DNA from: Desulforamulus ruminis DSM 2154
GTDB taxonomy: Bacteria; Bacillota; Desulfotomaculia; Desulfotomaculales; Desulfotomaculaceae
Reading direction: 5' to 3'
Length of the DNA: 64,000 nt
Assembly: GCF_000215085.1 (NCBI RefSeq)
Contig: NC_015589.1
Span: 62,001 to 126,000 of the forward strand
This document shows positions 9,954 through 18,460 of this stretch, one piece after another (positions within the stretch are counted from its first letter, which is position 1; every line of letters begins with the position of its first letter). The position numbers and the translations under genes were made by a program. The notes beneath the pieces were generated by a model. That model had not been told where the DNA came from. It searched no databases and was given only the letters and a program-made list of their open reading frames with translations.

Positions 9954-11510
9954 TTGCTTAAAAATACAAACTTCATGATGAACAAAACCCTGCGCTCTAA
10001 ATTTATTTGGGGTATTGGATTGGTGTTGCTGCTAATTATCGGAACCTCTTTATTTTTAATCGCAACCATTAAAAGGAGCGATAACAGCTATACGGAGCTT
10101 ATTGAGAAAAAAGCCTTTGCTTATGCCAAGACCGAATCGTTAATGAGTAATTTCAACCGTTCTGCAGCCAGTGTGCGGGCTTATATGCTGTTTGGAGAAG
10201 AGGACGAAATTAAAACCATCCAAGAATCAATGGCCCGGACAAAGGAAGAATTAGAAGCAATTCTTCCTTTATTAACAACGGATGAAGGAAGACAGATGCA
10301 TCAAGCGGTTGTAAAAGATCTGGAAGAGTACGAAATTTTTACGGAACAGATGATTTCATTGATCCAGACCCGGGAGGCGGCCCAGGGAGAGGAACGAACG
10401 GCGGCTGAAGAACAAGTGCTAAAATATTTTTCAGACAATAGAGGGTATGTCAGCAAACTAAATACGGATGGAATGAAATTGTCCGAACGTCAATTAAATA
10501 ATTTAGTCAATGGTAGTAAAGAGACTTCAGTGGCTGCCCAGAGAAGCATTATGATTGCCACCATCATTGTTATCATAACTGTCCTGGTTAGTTTTATCAT
10601 TGCCGTGGTAATCTTTAAAAATCTCAAAGAAATTGCGGCGCAAATACAGGAAAAATCCCGCAATGTGGATACTTTGACCACCGAGTTATCCGCCAACTCG
10701 GAAAATGTTGCGGCCGGAGCAACCGAATCGGCTTCCACCACCAACGAAGTGGCCGCCTCCATGGAAGAGGTAAATGTCAATGCCCAAAATATTTCTAATA
10801 AAGTGGAGTTAGTTAACCATAATATTCAACGTATTTCTGAAACCTCGGTGCAAACCTCGGGCTATGCCAAGGAGGGGGACAAGGGGCTCCGGGATATCTT
10901 TGAACAGATGCAGGCCATTCAACATTCCGCTGCCGGGAGTGAAAAGGTGGTTCGCGGCTTGGGAGAAGACGCGGGCAGGATTAACCAAATTATTGAATTA
11001 ATTACTAAGATTGCCGACCAAACCAATTTACTGGCTTTGAACGCAGCCATAGAAGCAGCACGGGCCGGTGAACACGGCCGGGGTTTTGCGGTGGTGGCTG
11101 AAGAAGTAAGAAAGCTCGCCGAGCAGTCCGCAGAGGCCACCAAGGACATTTATGGTTTAATCACCACCATCCAAAGTAAATCCCAGGAAGCAGTCCAGAG
11201 CATGGTTTTAAGTGTAAATCAGGTGGAAAAAGGAGCCCGGGTGCTGGAAGAAGTAAAGGATAAGTTTGGTAAGATCACCCTGGCCGTGGATGGTTTGGAA
11301 GGGGATATTTTGTCCGCAGCCGGGGCGGCCAAGGATATGACCGACTCCGTACAGGGGGTTATCAGCGCGGTGGAGGAAGTATCGTCCGCGGTACAAAATG
11401 TTGCTGCAGCGGTGGAAGAACAAACAGCCAGTACCGAGGAAATATCATCGGCTACTCAGACTTTAGCAGGTTTAGTAGCGGAATTAGATGCCATTGCTGT
11501 TAAACTTTAA
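9954..11510 (+). CDS. Methyl-accepting chemotaxis protein (chemoreceptor)
   Basis: A 518-residue receptor. TM1 is at ~19-42 ([20 protein letters not shown]), then a ~150-residue helical extracytoplasmic sensor (four-helix-bundle type), then TM2 at ~198-220 ([20 protein letters not shown]). A long coiled-coil signalling domain follows with the conserved hairpin ([20 protein letters not shown], then [19 protein letters not shown]). No recognisable HAMP with its conserved Pro follows TM2, and no CheR-binding pentapeptide is at the C-terminus. The TTG start at 9954 has GGGGGTG at 5 nt; ATG 9975 is the alternative. The ligand is unknown. Confidence 0.93.
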   Translation: MLKNTNFMMNKTLRSKFIWGIGLVLLLIIGTSLFLIATIKRSDNSYTELIEKKAFAYAKTESLMSNFNRSAASVRAYMLFGEEDEIKTIQESMARTKEELEAILPLLTTDEGRQMHQAVVKDLEEYEIFTEQMISLIQTREAAQGEERTAAEEQVLKYFSDNRGYVSKLNTDGMKLSERQLNNLVNGSKETSVAAQRSIMIATIIVIITVLVSFIIAVVIFKNLKEIAAQIQEKSRNVDTLTTELSANSENVAAGATESASTTNEVAASMEEVNVNAQNISNKVELVNHNIQRISETSVQTSGYAKEGDKGLRDIFEQMQAIQHSAAGSEKVVRGLGEDAGRINQIIELITKIADQTNLLALNAAIEAARAGEHGRGFAVVAEEVRKLAEQSAEATKDIYGLITTIQSKSQEAVQSMVLSVNQVEKGARVLEEVKDKFGKITLAVDGLEGDILSAAGAAKDMTDSVQGVISAVEEVSSAVQNVAAAVEEQTASTEEISSATQTLAGLVAELDAIAVKL

Positions 11511-11604
11511 TTTCCAGGATTAAAATCAGTGGATATTGGGCCGGCAGCCTGCTTCCGCTTGCTGGACACCCGAGGGTTCATTTCTTTATAAAGGGGCTTC
11601 CTTG

Positions 11605-12168
11605 ATGTTAAAAAAACAAACAACCTTTTTGGGTATTACAGATCTCAGCTCGTTAGCCTATTTAGATTTAGATATGGATACTAGGGATCATTGTTATAAA
11701 GTAGCCCATTACGCCAGTGCTATTGCTGTGGCCATGGGAAACCAATATAGCTGCCAGGTCTTTTTAGCTGCTTTGCTTCACGACATCGGGAAAAGTAAAA
11801 TTGCCAAGGAAATTCTTTGTAAGCCCGGAGAACTAACCCCAAAGGAGTGGGAACTCATAAAGCGGCATCCGGTAATGGGATATCATCTCATTAAAGAAAA
11901 TCCATCCTTAATGCCCTTTAAAGAGATTGTTTTATATCATCATGAACGTTTTGACGGAAAGGGCTATCCCTGCGGGCTCATGGGTTACGATATTCCCCTG
12001 ACGGCAAGAATGATCAGTATTGCGGATGCCTTTGACACCATGACTTCTACCAGGGTTTACCGGGAACAAATAAGTGTAGAGCAGGCTTTACAGGAATTAA
12101 TCCATTGTTCCGGCACCCAATTCGATCCGGAGTTAGTAAGAATCTTTGTAGATTTGTTTAAAGAATAG
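11605..12168 (+). CDS. HD-GYP domain protein, predicted cyclic-di-GMP phosphodiesterase
   Basis: A 187-residue protein, essentially an HD-GYP catalytic domain alone. Motifs in order: HYASAIAVAMG, HDIGKSKIAKEILCKPGEL (HD plus IGK), RHPVMGYHLI, YHHERFDGKGYPCGL (HHE and GYP), IADAFDTMTSTRVYR and QFDPELV. All metal ligands expected for c-di-GMP hydrolysis appear present. ATG 11605 was chosen because AAGGGG lies 8 nt upstream; a TTG at 11536 in the same frame lacks a site. As last gene of the CheW/MCP transcript it links the chemosensory module to second-messenger turnover. Confidence 0.9.
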   Translation: MLKKQTTFLGITDLSSLAYLDLDMDTRDHCYKVAHYASAIAVAMGNQYSCQVFLAALLHDIGKSKIAKEILCKPGELTPKEWELIKRHPVMGYHLIKENPSLMPFKEIVLYHHERFDGKGYPCGLMGYDIPLTARMISIADAFDTMTSTRVYREQISVEQALQELIHCSGTQFDPELVRIFVDLFKE

Positions 12169-12180
12169 CCGCTAGACTTA

Positions 12181-12213
12181 AAATACTCCCTTGACCTCAA
12201 GGGAGTATTTTAA
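12181..12213. terminator. Bidirectional terminator
   Basis: A perfect 14-bp inverted repeat (AAATACTCCCTTGA) around CC, flanked by A- and T-rich ends. It lies between the convergent HD-GYP and lepB genes and could stop both. Confidence 0.75.
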
Positions 12214-12242
12214 AATTGGCGGGTTTTTCCCATGGTACCAAT

Positions 12243-12776
12243 CTACCCACGGGTAAGAACCTTTAAATGATTGAAAGGGTAATAAAGAAACATTGCCCGG
12301 CCAATGATATTATCGGTTGGCAGAGGGCCCCAAAATCTACTGTCGTAGCTGTTGTTACGATTATCCCCCATGACAAACACATGATCTTCGGGAACAGTGA
12401 AGGGTTTTAAATCCTCCCGGGGTTTTTCTAAGAGATAGGGTTCCTTTAATGGTTTGCCGTTGATGTAGACCGTTCTTTCTTGGATGGAAACGGTATCCCC
12501 CGGTAACCCAATCACTCTTTTGATAAGGGCTTCCTCTTCGATATGGGCCTCGGCAGGAGGGGTGAAAACCACAATATCTCCCCGTTGGATTGATTTAAAC
12601 TGATAAGAAATTTTGTCGGTCATCAGATGATCTCCCACCTTTAAGGTGGGGAGCATCGATTCGCTGGGGATCCATCTGGCCTCGGCCACATAGGAACGGA
12701 TCACTAAGGATAATACAATGGCTACCACAATGGTGCCGGCCCACTCCAATAGGTTCTTTCTTGTAACAGAGGTCAT
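12243..12776 (-). CDS. lepB: Signal peptidase I
   Basis: A type I signal peptidase (SipS type) of 177 residues that removes signal peptides on the outer membrane face. An N-terminal membrane anchor (~12-30) precedes the catalytic Ser40 in SESMLPTL; the general-base Lys86 is in LIKRVIGLPGD, and boxes FTPP, VYINGKPL and VMGDNRNNSYDSRFWG follow in order. AGGAGTG lies 5 nt before ATG. It stands alone downstream of the fix operon on the same strand, 85 bp from fixX. Confidence 0.95.
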   Translation of the reverse strand: MTSVTRKNLLEWAGTIVVAIVLSLVIRSYVAEARWIPSESMLPTLKVGDHLMTDKISYQFKSIQRGDIVVFTPPAEAHIEEEALIKRVIGLPGDTVSIQERTVYINGKPLKEPYLLEKPREDLKPFTVPEDHVFVMGDNRNNSYDSRFWGPLPTDNIIGRAMFLYYPFNHLKVLTRG

Positions 12777-12861
12777 ATTTACACTCCTATCGGTTTGTTA
12801 AAAACCTGCAACGGCTTCCGGCAAGAGGCTGTTTTTGCCAGCAGCTAATTTTCCCGGTTGC

Positions 12862-13182
12862 TTAAGCCAGCCTAAATTGAACCCCATACCCACCTCTGGG
12901 ATAGCGCCACCGAATGTTCTCGTAGGGGCAGCCGATTCTGCAAGCGCCACATTCCAAACATCCCTCATAACCCACGGAGATCCGGTTTTCCCGCCACTCA
13001 TAAACTTTGGCCGGGCAAAACAGGGTACAATCCTTGCCGGAGCATTTTTCGGCACAGATCGCTTCGTCGATGATTTCCAGATGAGAGGTCTGATCCGGTT
13101 TCCAGCGATTCAAATACAATTTGTCGTCAATGTTAATTTCCGTATCCAAATCTTTTAATTTTTTTATTAATTTATCCTTCAT
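12862..13182 (-). CDS. fixX: FixX-type ferredoxin-like protein
   Basis: A 106-residue 4Fe-4S ferredoxin-like subunit that accompanies the FixC quinone oxidoreductase. Cysteines lie in AEKCSGKDCTLFCPAKVY and CLECGACRIGCP, the FixX pattern. The ATG at 13182 overlaps the fixC stop (TAATG), with a GGAAGG site upstream, showing translational coupling; an in-frame upstream ATG at 13200 lies inside fixC and is not preferred. It passes electrons within the FixABCX bifurcating complex. Confidence 0.92.
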   Translation of the reverse strand: MKDKLIKKLKDLDTEINIDDKLYLNRWKPDQTSHLEIIDEAICAEKCSGKDCTLFCPAKVYEWRENRISVGYEGCLECGACRIGCPYENIRWRYPRGGYGVQFRLA

Positions 13183-14477
13183 TATCTCATCGCCTTCCAA
13201 GCTTGATAAAGGTCTTTACCTAAGGAGAACAGAGAATTTTCACTTAAGAGGCGTTTTAAAATTAATTTTTGTTTGCCCTGTTTGCTGAGGCCATCCACCG
13301 TTAACATTTCCTGCAGCGCCATGTTGCTGACCGGAATATATTCGTTGAAATATTGGGGATTTGTTTCAAATAAATGAGAAGCATTCTTGTATTTCTTTAA
13401 GTCCTGGATGACATAACTGTTGCGCAGGTTCTTTTCGTAGGAGGATAAGCCCTGGGCGGTAAAGTTGCCGGTGTCATGGGCCTCCACAATGGCCTCGGCA
13501 GCCAGGCGGCCGGAAGTCATGGCTAAATTGCTGCCTTCCCGGTGAATGCCGTTTACCAGTTGGGCGGCGTCTCCTACCACCACCACGCCAGGGCCCACCA
13601 GTTTGGGAATGGCGTTATAGCCTCCCTCGGGAATTAAATGGGCATAATATTCCACCGGTTCTCCATTTCGGATTAACGGGCGGACCAAAGGGTGCCTTTT
13701 TAAATTCTCCAGCAGATCATAGGGGCGTACCTTGCTCTGCCTGACTTGGGATAACAGTGCGCCCACCCCGATGGAGAGATGTTCTTTATTGGTGTAGATA
13801 AAAGCGGTGCCCACCAGGCCCAGGGTGCCGCCGCCAAAAATCTCAATGGTGGCGCCCATGCCCGGTTCAAGATTAAACCGGTCTTCAATGACTTCAGCGG
13901 GCAATTTCAATTCTTCCATCACCGCCAGGGCCACTTCCTGGGGCTTCCATTCTTGATGAAAACCCAACTGTTTGCTTAATAGGGAATTGACGCCGTCGGC
14001 CAGCACCACTACATTGGCGTAAAGGTCTCCTTCGGGACGGCTGGTTCTGACACCCACCACCCGGTCTTTTTCCACAATGCAGGATTCAACGACGGTTTCA
14101 TTAATGATGACGGCTCCCGCTTCGGTGCATTTGCGGGCAAACCACTGATCAAACTGGCCCCGGAACACGGTAAAGCAATTGTAAGGTTCCCTGGCCCAGG
14201 CCTGCCCCTTATATCCGGTGGTAACCGCCGACTCTTCATCCATCAGCCAGAAGCGCTGATCCACCACCGGCCTTTGCAAGGGGGCTTCTTTCCAAAATTC
14301 CGGGATTAATTCTTCCATCATGGACCGGTAAAGAACTCCGCCCATGACGTTTTTAGCTCCGGGATAATCCCCCCGTTCAATAACCACAACGGACAAACCG
14401 GCCTGGGCCAGTTTATAAGCAGCGGCTAGGCCGCCAACGCCGGCACCAACCACAATCACATCAAATTTTTCAGGCAC
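13182..14477 (-). CDS. fixC: FixC electron-transfer flavoprotein:quinone oxidoreductase
   Basis: An FAD-dependent ETF-QO-type dehydrogenase of 431 residues. The N-terminal dinucleotide fold reads VVVGAGVGGLAAAYKLAQAG with IERGDYPGAKNVMGG; a later FAD loop is VVVGDAAQLVNGIHREGSNL. In FixABCX it receives the high-potential branch of electrons and delivers them to quinone while ferredoxin is reduced. The GTG start at 14477 overlaps the fixB stop by 8 nt and has GGGGGAA upstream. Length is that of FixC, without the C-terminal ferredoxin of mitochondrial ETF-QO, whose role FixX takes. Confidence 0.94.
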   Translation of the reverse strand: MPEKFDVIVVGAGVGGLAAAYKLAQAGLSVVVIERGDYPGAKNVMGGVLYRSMMEELIPEFWKEAPLQRPVVDQRFWLMDEESAVTTGYKGQAWAREPYNCFTVFRGQFDQWFARKCTEAGAVIINETVVESCIVEKDRVVGVRTSRPEGDLYANVVVLADGVNSLLSKQLGFHQEWKPQEVALAVMEELKLPAEVIEDRFNLEPGMGATIEIFGGGTLGLVGTAFIYTNKEHLSIGVGALLSQVRQSKVRPYDLLENLKRHPLVRPLIRNGEPVEYYAHLIPEGGYNAIPKLVGPGVVVVGDAAQLVNGIHREGSNLAMTSGRLAAEAIVEAHDTGNFTAQGLSSYEKNLRNSYVIQDLKKYKNASHLFETNPQYFNEYIPVSNMALQEMLTVDGLSKQGKQKLILKRLLSENSLFSLGKDLYQAWKAMR

Positions 14478-15771
14478 AGTTGATTCCCCCCTGACCTTGA
14501 AGCTGTTTTTGCAAATCAGCTTTATTCTGTGTCAATAGTTCTTTTAAAGGTTCCGTTAGCAGGGGCACCAGTTTAAAAACATCCCCTACCAGGCCGTAGG
14601 TGCATTCCTTAAAAATCGGAGCGTTGGGATCGGTGTTAATGGCGATGATGACATCCGCCCCGCGAATTCCCACCAGATGTTGAATAGCTCCGGAAATGCC
14701 CAAGGCAAAATATATTTTAGGAGCTACGGTAACGCCCGTTTGTCCCACCTGGTATTTATGGTCAATCCAGCCGGCTTCCACCGCCGCCCGGGACGCTCCA
14801 ACCCGGCCGCCCAGAGCCTCCGCCAGTCCAAAGCAAATCTTTTGAAAACCGTCCCGGTCTCCCAGCCCCCGGCCGCCGGCCACAATAATTTCCGCTTCCT
14901 GCAGGTTAACCTGTTCGCCCTGCTCTTGCACAATTTCCAGCACCCGGGTCAGCAGGTCCTCTTCCTTCAGGCTGACTTCCTTCTGAACCAGCGCACCCTG
15001 CCGGCCGGGCGCCAGGGCGGGCATCCGCATGACCTTGGGTCGAACGGTGGCCATTTGGGGGCGGTGCGCCTTGGAGACAATGGTGGCCATAATATTGCCG
15101 CCAAAGGCCGGACGGGTGGCCAGCAGCAGACGTTGTTGCAGATCAATATCCAAACCGGTGCAATCCGCAGTAAGCCCGGTCCTTAACTCTGTAGCAACCG
15201 CTCCGGCTAAATCCCGTCCGGTGGTGGTGGCACCCATTAAAATAATCTCCGGCAGGTATTCCTTGGCCAGATCCACAAAAACCTGCATATAGGTTTCTGT
15301 GCGGTAGTAGCGGAGGGCCGGGTTATCCACAAGATAAACCTTATCGGCGCCGCATTCATAGACCTTATTGGCCAAACCGCACACCTGATGTCCTAAAAGA
15401 ACACCGGCCAGTTCCACCCCGAGCTTTTGCGCCAGTTGACGCCCGGCGCCAAGCAATTCCAAAGATACCGGCATAATCTGCCCTTCTCTTTGCTCAATAA
15501 AAACCCATACCCCCTGGTAACGGCCCAGGTCGCCGGACAGCACGGCAGCCTCCGCCCCGGCAAGGGTGGTTAAATCTTCCTTTGCCTCATGGGCCATTTC
15601 CGGAAGGCTCAGTGCGCTTACAGGACAAACTTCAACGCATTGGCCGCAGGCAACACATTTTTCTTCAATCACCTGGCATAAGCCTTCTTCGTTTATATAA
15701 AGCGCTTCATAGGGGCAGGCCGGGATACAGGCCTGACAACCAATACAAGCAGATGATACACGAACCGCCAT
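14470..15771 (-). CDS. fixB: FixB/EtfA with N-terminal 2[4Fe-4S] ferredoxin domain
   Basis: ETF alpha subunit of about 433 residues. Residues ~6-60 hold two 4Fe-4S motifs (CIGCQACIPACPYEAL and CVACGQCVEVCPVSAL). The rest is EtfA: N-terminal domain to ~290, then the FAD domain with IVAGGRGLGDRDGF, VGASRAAVEAGW, QVGQTGVTVAPKIYFALGIS and the AINTDPNAPIF segment. The fused ferredoxin probably serves as an electron exit of the bifurcating flavin; such fusions occur in anaerobes. ATG 15771 was chosen since GAGGTGG lies 5 nt upstream, while GTG 15780 lies within that site. fixA ends 15 bp upstream. Confidence 0.94.
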   Translation of the reverse strand: MAVRVSSACIGCQACIPACPYEALYINEEGLCQVIEEKCVACGQCVEVCPVSALSLPEMAHEAKEDLTTLAGAEAAVLSGDLGRYQGVWVFIEQREGQIMPVSLELLGAGRQLAQKLGVELAGVLLGHQVCGLANKVYECGADKVYLVDNPALRYYRTETYMQVFVDLAKEYLPEIILMGATTTGRDLAGAVATELRTGLTADCTGLDIDLQQRLLLATRPAFGGNIMATIVSKAHRPQMATVRPKVMRMPALAPGRQGALVQKEVSLKEEDLLTRVLEIVQEQGEQVNLQEAEIIVAGGRGLGDRDGFQKICFGLAEALGGRVGASRAAVEAGWIDHKYQVGQTGVTVAPKIYFALGISGAIQHLVGIRGADVIIAINTDPNAPIFKECTYGLVGDVFKLVPLLTEPLKELLTQNKADLQKQLQGQGGINCA

Positions 15772-15786
15772 TTTAACCACCTCGGC

Positions 15787-16593
15787 TTAATTATTCTGAG
15801 TCATTCTCTGGGACAGTTTCGCCATTAACTGGTTGACCATGCTTTGCTCATCGCCCTGCAAAATCTCTCCCCGGTTTCGCTGGGAAGGGGCAAAAATTTT
15901 GGTCACGGAAGTAGGGGAACCCTTTAGGCCCATCATGGAGGGATCTGCCTCCAGGTCAACCGCTTGCAGAATGCGGGGCTGATAGCGGGCGGCCCGCAGC
16001 ATGTTGGGAAGAGAAGAATACCTTAATTCGTTGATCTCCTTCTCCACCGTAAGAAGGCAAGGCAGTTTTGCCGTTACCACCTCATAGGCTTCATCCAGCT
16101 TCCGGTGCACCTTGATTTCTCTTGCCCGGGGGTCCAGGGCCGCCACGGTTTGCACGTAAGTTAACTGGGGCATGCCCAACCGCCGGGCAATACCGGGACC
16201 CACTTGGGCGGTATCGCCATCAATGGCTTGTTTGCCGCAAAAAATTAAATCAAAAGGCTCCTGCTCACAAACTTTCTGTATTCCCCGGGCCAAAATATAA
16301 CTTGTGGCCAAAGTATCGGAACCGGCAAAGGCCCGGTCGCTTAATAAATATCCTTCATCGGCTCCCAGGGCAATACATCGCTGGATAACCTCCACTGCAT
16401 TGGGCGGTCCCATGGAAATCACGGTGACCTTCCCTCCAAAGCGTTCCTTGATGCGTACCGCTTCCTCCACCGCATGGCTGTCATAGGGATTCATGATGGC
16501 CGGTGCGCTGGACCGGTCTAAGGTGTTGGTTTCAGGGTCGATCCGAACTTCGGTTGTATCCGGCACCTGTTTGACACAAACAAGAATATGCAA
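15787..16593 (-). CDS. fixA: FixA/EtfB electron-transfer flavoprotein beta subunit
   Basis: ETF beta subunit of 268 residues. HILVCVKQVPDTTEVRIDP at the N-terminus, the NPYDSHAVEEAVRIKE block, DTLATSYILARG, DLIFCGKQAIDGDTAQVGP and GSPTSVTKIF are FixA hallmarks. With FixB it carries the bifurcating FAD that takes NADH electrons. The TTG at 16593 (protein starting M-HILVCVKQV) has GAGAGGTGA just upstream and fits the family start better than the GTG at 16602. First gene of the fixABCX operon, ~290 bp downstream of the DASS transporter. Confidence 0.93.
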   Translation of the reverse strand: MHILVCVKQVPDTTEVRIDPETNTLDRSSAPAIMNPYDSHAVEEAVRIKERFGGKVTVISMGPPNAVEVIQRCIALGADEGYLLSDRAFAGSDTLATSYILARGIQKVCEQEPFDLIFCGKQAIDGDTAQVGPGIARRLGMPQLTYVQTVAALDPRAREIKVHRKLDEAYEVVTAKLPCLLTVEKEINELRYSSLPNMLRAARYQPRILQAVDLEADPSMMGLKGSPTSVTKIFAPSQRNRGEILQGDEQSMVNQLMAKLSQRMTQNN

Positions 16594-16886
16594 AAGAATC
16601 ACCTCTCAATAAATGTCGGTTTAGAAAGGAGAAGCCTTTCATTCACTTTCAATTAAAAGAACCCTCATATAAAAGTATAACAATCCTGGATTTGCAGGTA
16701 TATGAGTTAGTTCTTCCAGCTCTTTCAATTTCTGACTGGCAATGCAGCAGGTCAAATATCCATATACGAACCATTATAATGAATAACTCTTTTTAGATCA
16801 TGACAAAAACATGAAATAAATCTTAAGTTAAAGTAAAAAGGGAGAGACCTGAAAAAGGTTTTCCCTTTAAAGAAATCAATCTGCCT

Positions 16887-18332
16887 TTACCATAGACCAA
16901 TTAACTTCCAGTAGAATAATCCGACGGTTAGATAAAGGATGGTTGTTAAAGCGGTTACCACAAAACCGATCTTCCACCAGGTCTTTTTATCGACATAGCC
17001 TGTTCCGAACAAAAGCGGTCCAAGACCGTTACCGTAGTGAGTGAGGGTGGAGGAAACCACCATTAAATAGGCGATCAGGAAAAATGCCGGGTATTTGGGC
17101 ACGCCGGTCACGGCAACAAAGCTGAACAATACCGGAGCAAAGGCGGCCACGTAACCCACCAGAGAGGGAAAGACATAATGAGGTAAAATGGCCACCAGGG
17201 CAATAATGATAAAAGCAATAAATACATTGGTACCCCCGATGGGCAAGGATTGCTCCATCTGCAGCGTCAGCCATTTAAAAAAGTCCACTTTATCCAGAGC
17301 ACTGGAGAGGCCGATGATGCCGCCGAACCAAATTAAAATAGACCATGTTTCTTTGGTTTCCACAATATCTTTCCATTGAATAATATTAAACAGAGTCATA
17401 ATGGTAACGCCCAGAAAGGCCACGATAGCGACATCAATTTTGCTGATGGTACTGGTGGCCCATAAACCCAGGGCAAGTAAAAAAGTAGCCGCAACCACCA
17501 TTTCCTTCCAATCCACCGGTCCCAGTTCCTCTAACTCACCTCTGGCCATACGGCGGACTCCTTCCACAGAATGCATCTCCGGCGGATAAATTCGATAAAC
17601 CACCCAGGGAATGAACAAGAAAGCAATGAAACCCGGCAGGGCAGCCATAGTCCAGAGGGGCCAACTAATTTGAATGCCCAGAATCTGGTCGGCCAGTTTG
17701 GTGCTTAAAACATTGGGGCCCATGCCGGTGATAAACAAGCTGCCGGTGGTCATGCTGATCATATACAGCAGAACCGTCAGGTAGGAGCCCAGGCGCCGGG
17801 GGTTTTGATCCGGTTTTGAATCCACCACATCAAAGACCCCCTGGCAAAGGGGATAGACCAAACCGCCGCCCCGGGCAGGTGCAGCAGGAATGGAGGTAGC
17901 CAATAACAAATCCATAAAACTAAATACATAACCTAAACCCAGGCTGCTTTTGCCAAAGGCTTTAATCAATATCAGGCCAATTCTCCTGGCCAGCCCGCTC
18001 TTCTTAAAACCGATACTCATCATAATGGCTGTTACGATTAACCACACCGTGCTGTCGGTATAGCCCACCAGCACATCCTTTAACGGCACCACCATCAGCC
18101 CGGCGGATGCTACACCGACAAAAATGGCGCTGGGTTCCGGTAATCCCTGCAACATCAGCATTAAGATGGTGCCTACAAAGATACCGAATAGTTTCCAGGC
18201 CTGGGGAGAAAGCCCCTGAGGAGAAGGCAGGATAAAAAATAAAGCCGCAAAGAGAATTGGTATAACGATTCGGATAAAGCGACTGTCCCAAGACAATCTA
18301 AAGCCGTTGCCATTTGTAGTACTATGAGCCAT
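16887..18332 (-). CDS. DASS-family anion transporter (CitT/SLC13-like)
   Basis: A membrane protein of 481 residues with about 12-14 hydrophobic segments, in the divalent anion:Na+ symporter family (COG0471). Diagnostic parts: MSIGFKKSGLARRIGLILIK, SIPAAPARGGGLVYPLCQGV, MTTGSLFITGMGPNVLSTKL, TWSILIWFGGIIGLSSALDKV and THYGNGLGPLLFGTGYV. Members carry 2-oxoglutarate, malate, citrate, tartrate or sulfate; C4/C5 dicarboxylate exchange is likeliest here. A role for sulfonates is possible given the cluster 4 kb away but not shown. GGGGGG lies 9 nt upstream of ATG. Confidence 0.9.
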   Translation of the reverse strand: MAHSTTNGNGFRLSWDSRFIRIVIPILFAALFFILPSPQGLSPQAWKLFGIFVGTILMLMLQGLPEPSAIFVGVASAGLMVVPLKDVLVGYTDSTVWLIVTAIMMSIGFKKSGLARRIGLILIKAFGKSSLGLGYVFSFMDLLLATSIPAAPARGGGLVYPLCQGVFDVVDSKPDQNPRRLGSYLTVLLYMISMTTGSLFITGMGPNVLSTKLADQILGIQISWPLWTMAALPGFIAFLFIPWVVYRIYPPEMHSVEGVRRMARGELEELGPVDWKEMVVAATFLLALGLWATSTISKIDVAIVAFLGVTIMTLFNIIQWKDIVETKETWSILIWFGGIIGLSSALDKVDFFKWLTLQMEQSLPIGGTNVFIAFIIIALVAILPHYVFPSLVGYVAAFAPVLFSFVAVTGVPKYPAFFLIAYLMVVSSTLTHYGNGLGPLLFGTGYVDKKTWWKIGFVVTALTTILYLTVGLFYWKLIGLW

Positions 18333-18460
18333 TTAAGAATACCCCCCATGAGATTTTGCTGTAAGAAATGATTTTTACCTTAATTCACGGGTAACTTTAT
18401 CTTATCGTTACCTTGTTAGGGGGGCTTTAAACACCTATTTATGGAACGGAAAATTAAGCT

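Noticed and set aside
12835-13158. 107-codon frame antisense to fixX
   Set aside because: Shadow of a well supported gene in the opposite strand.
14677-15186. 169-codon frame antisense to fixB
   Set aside because: Arises from the GC-rich codon pattern of fixB; no ribosome site.
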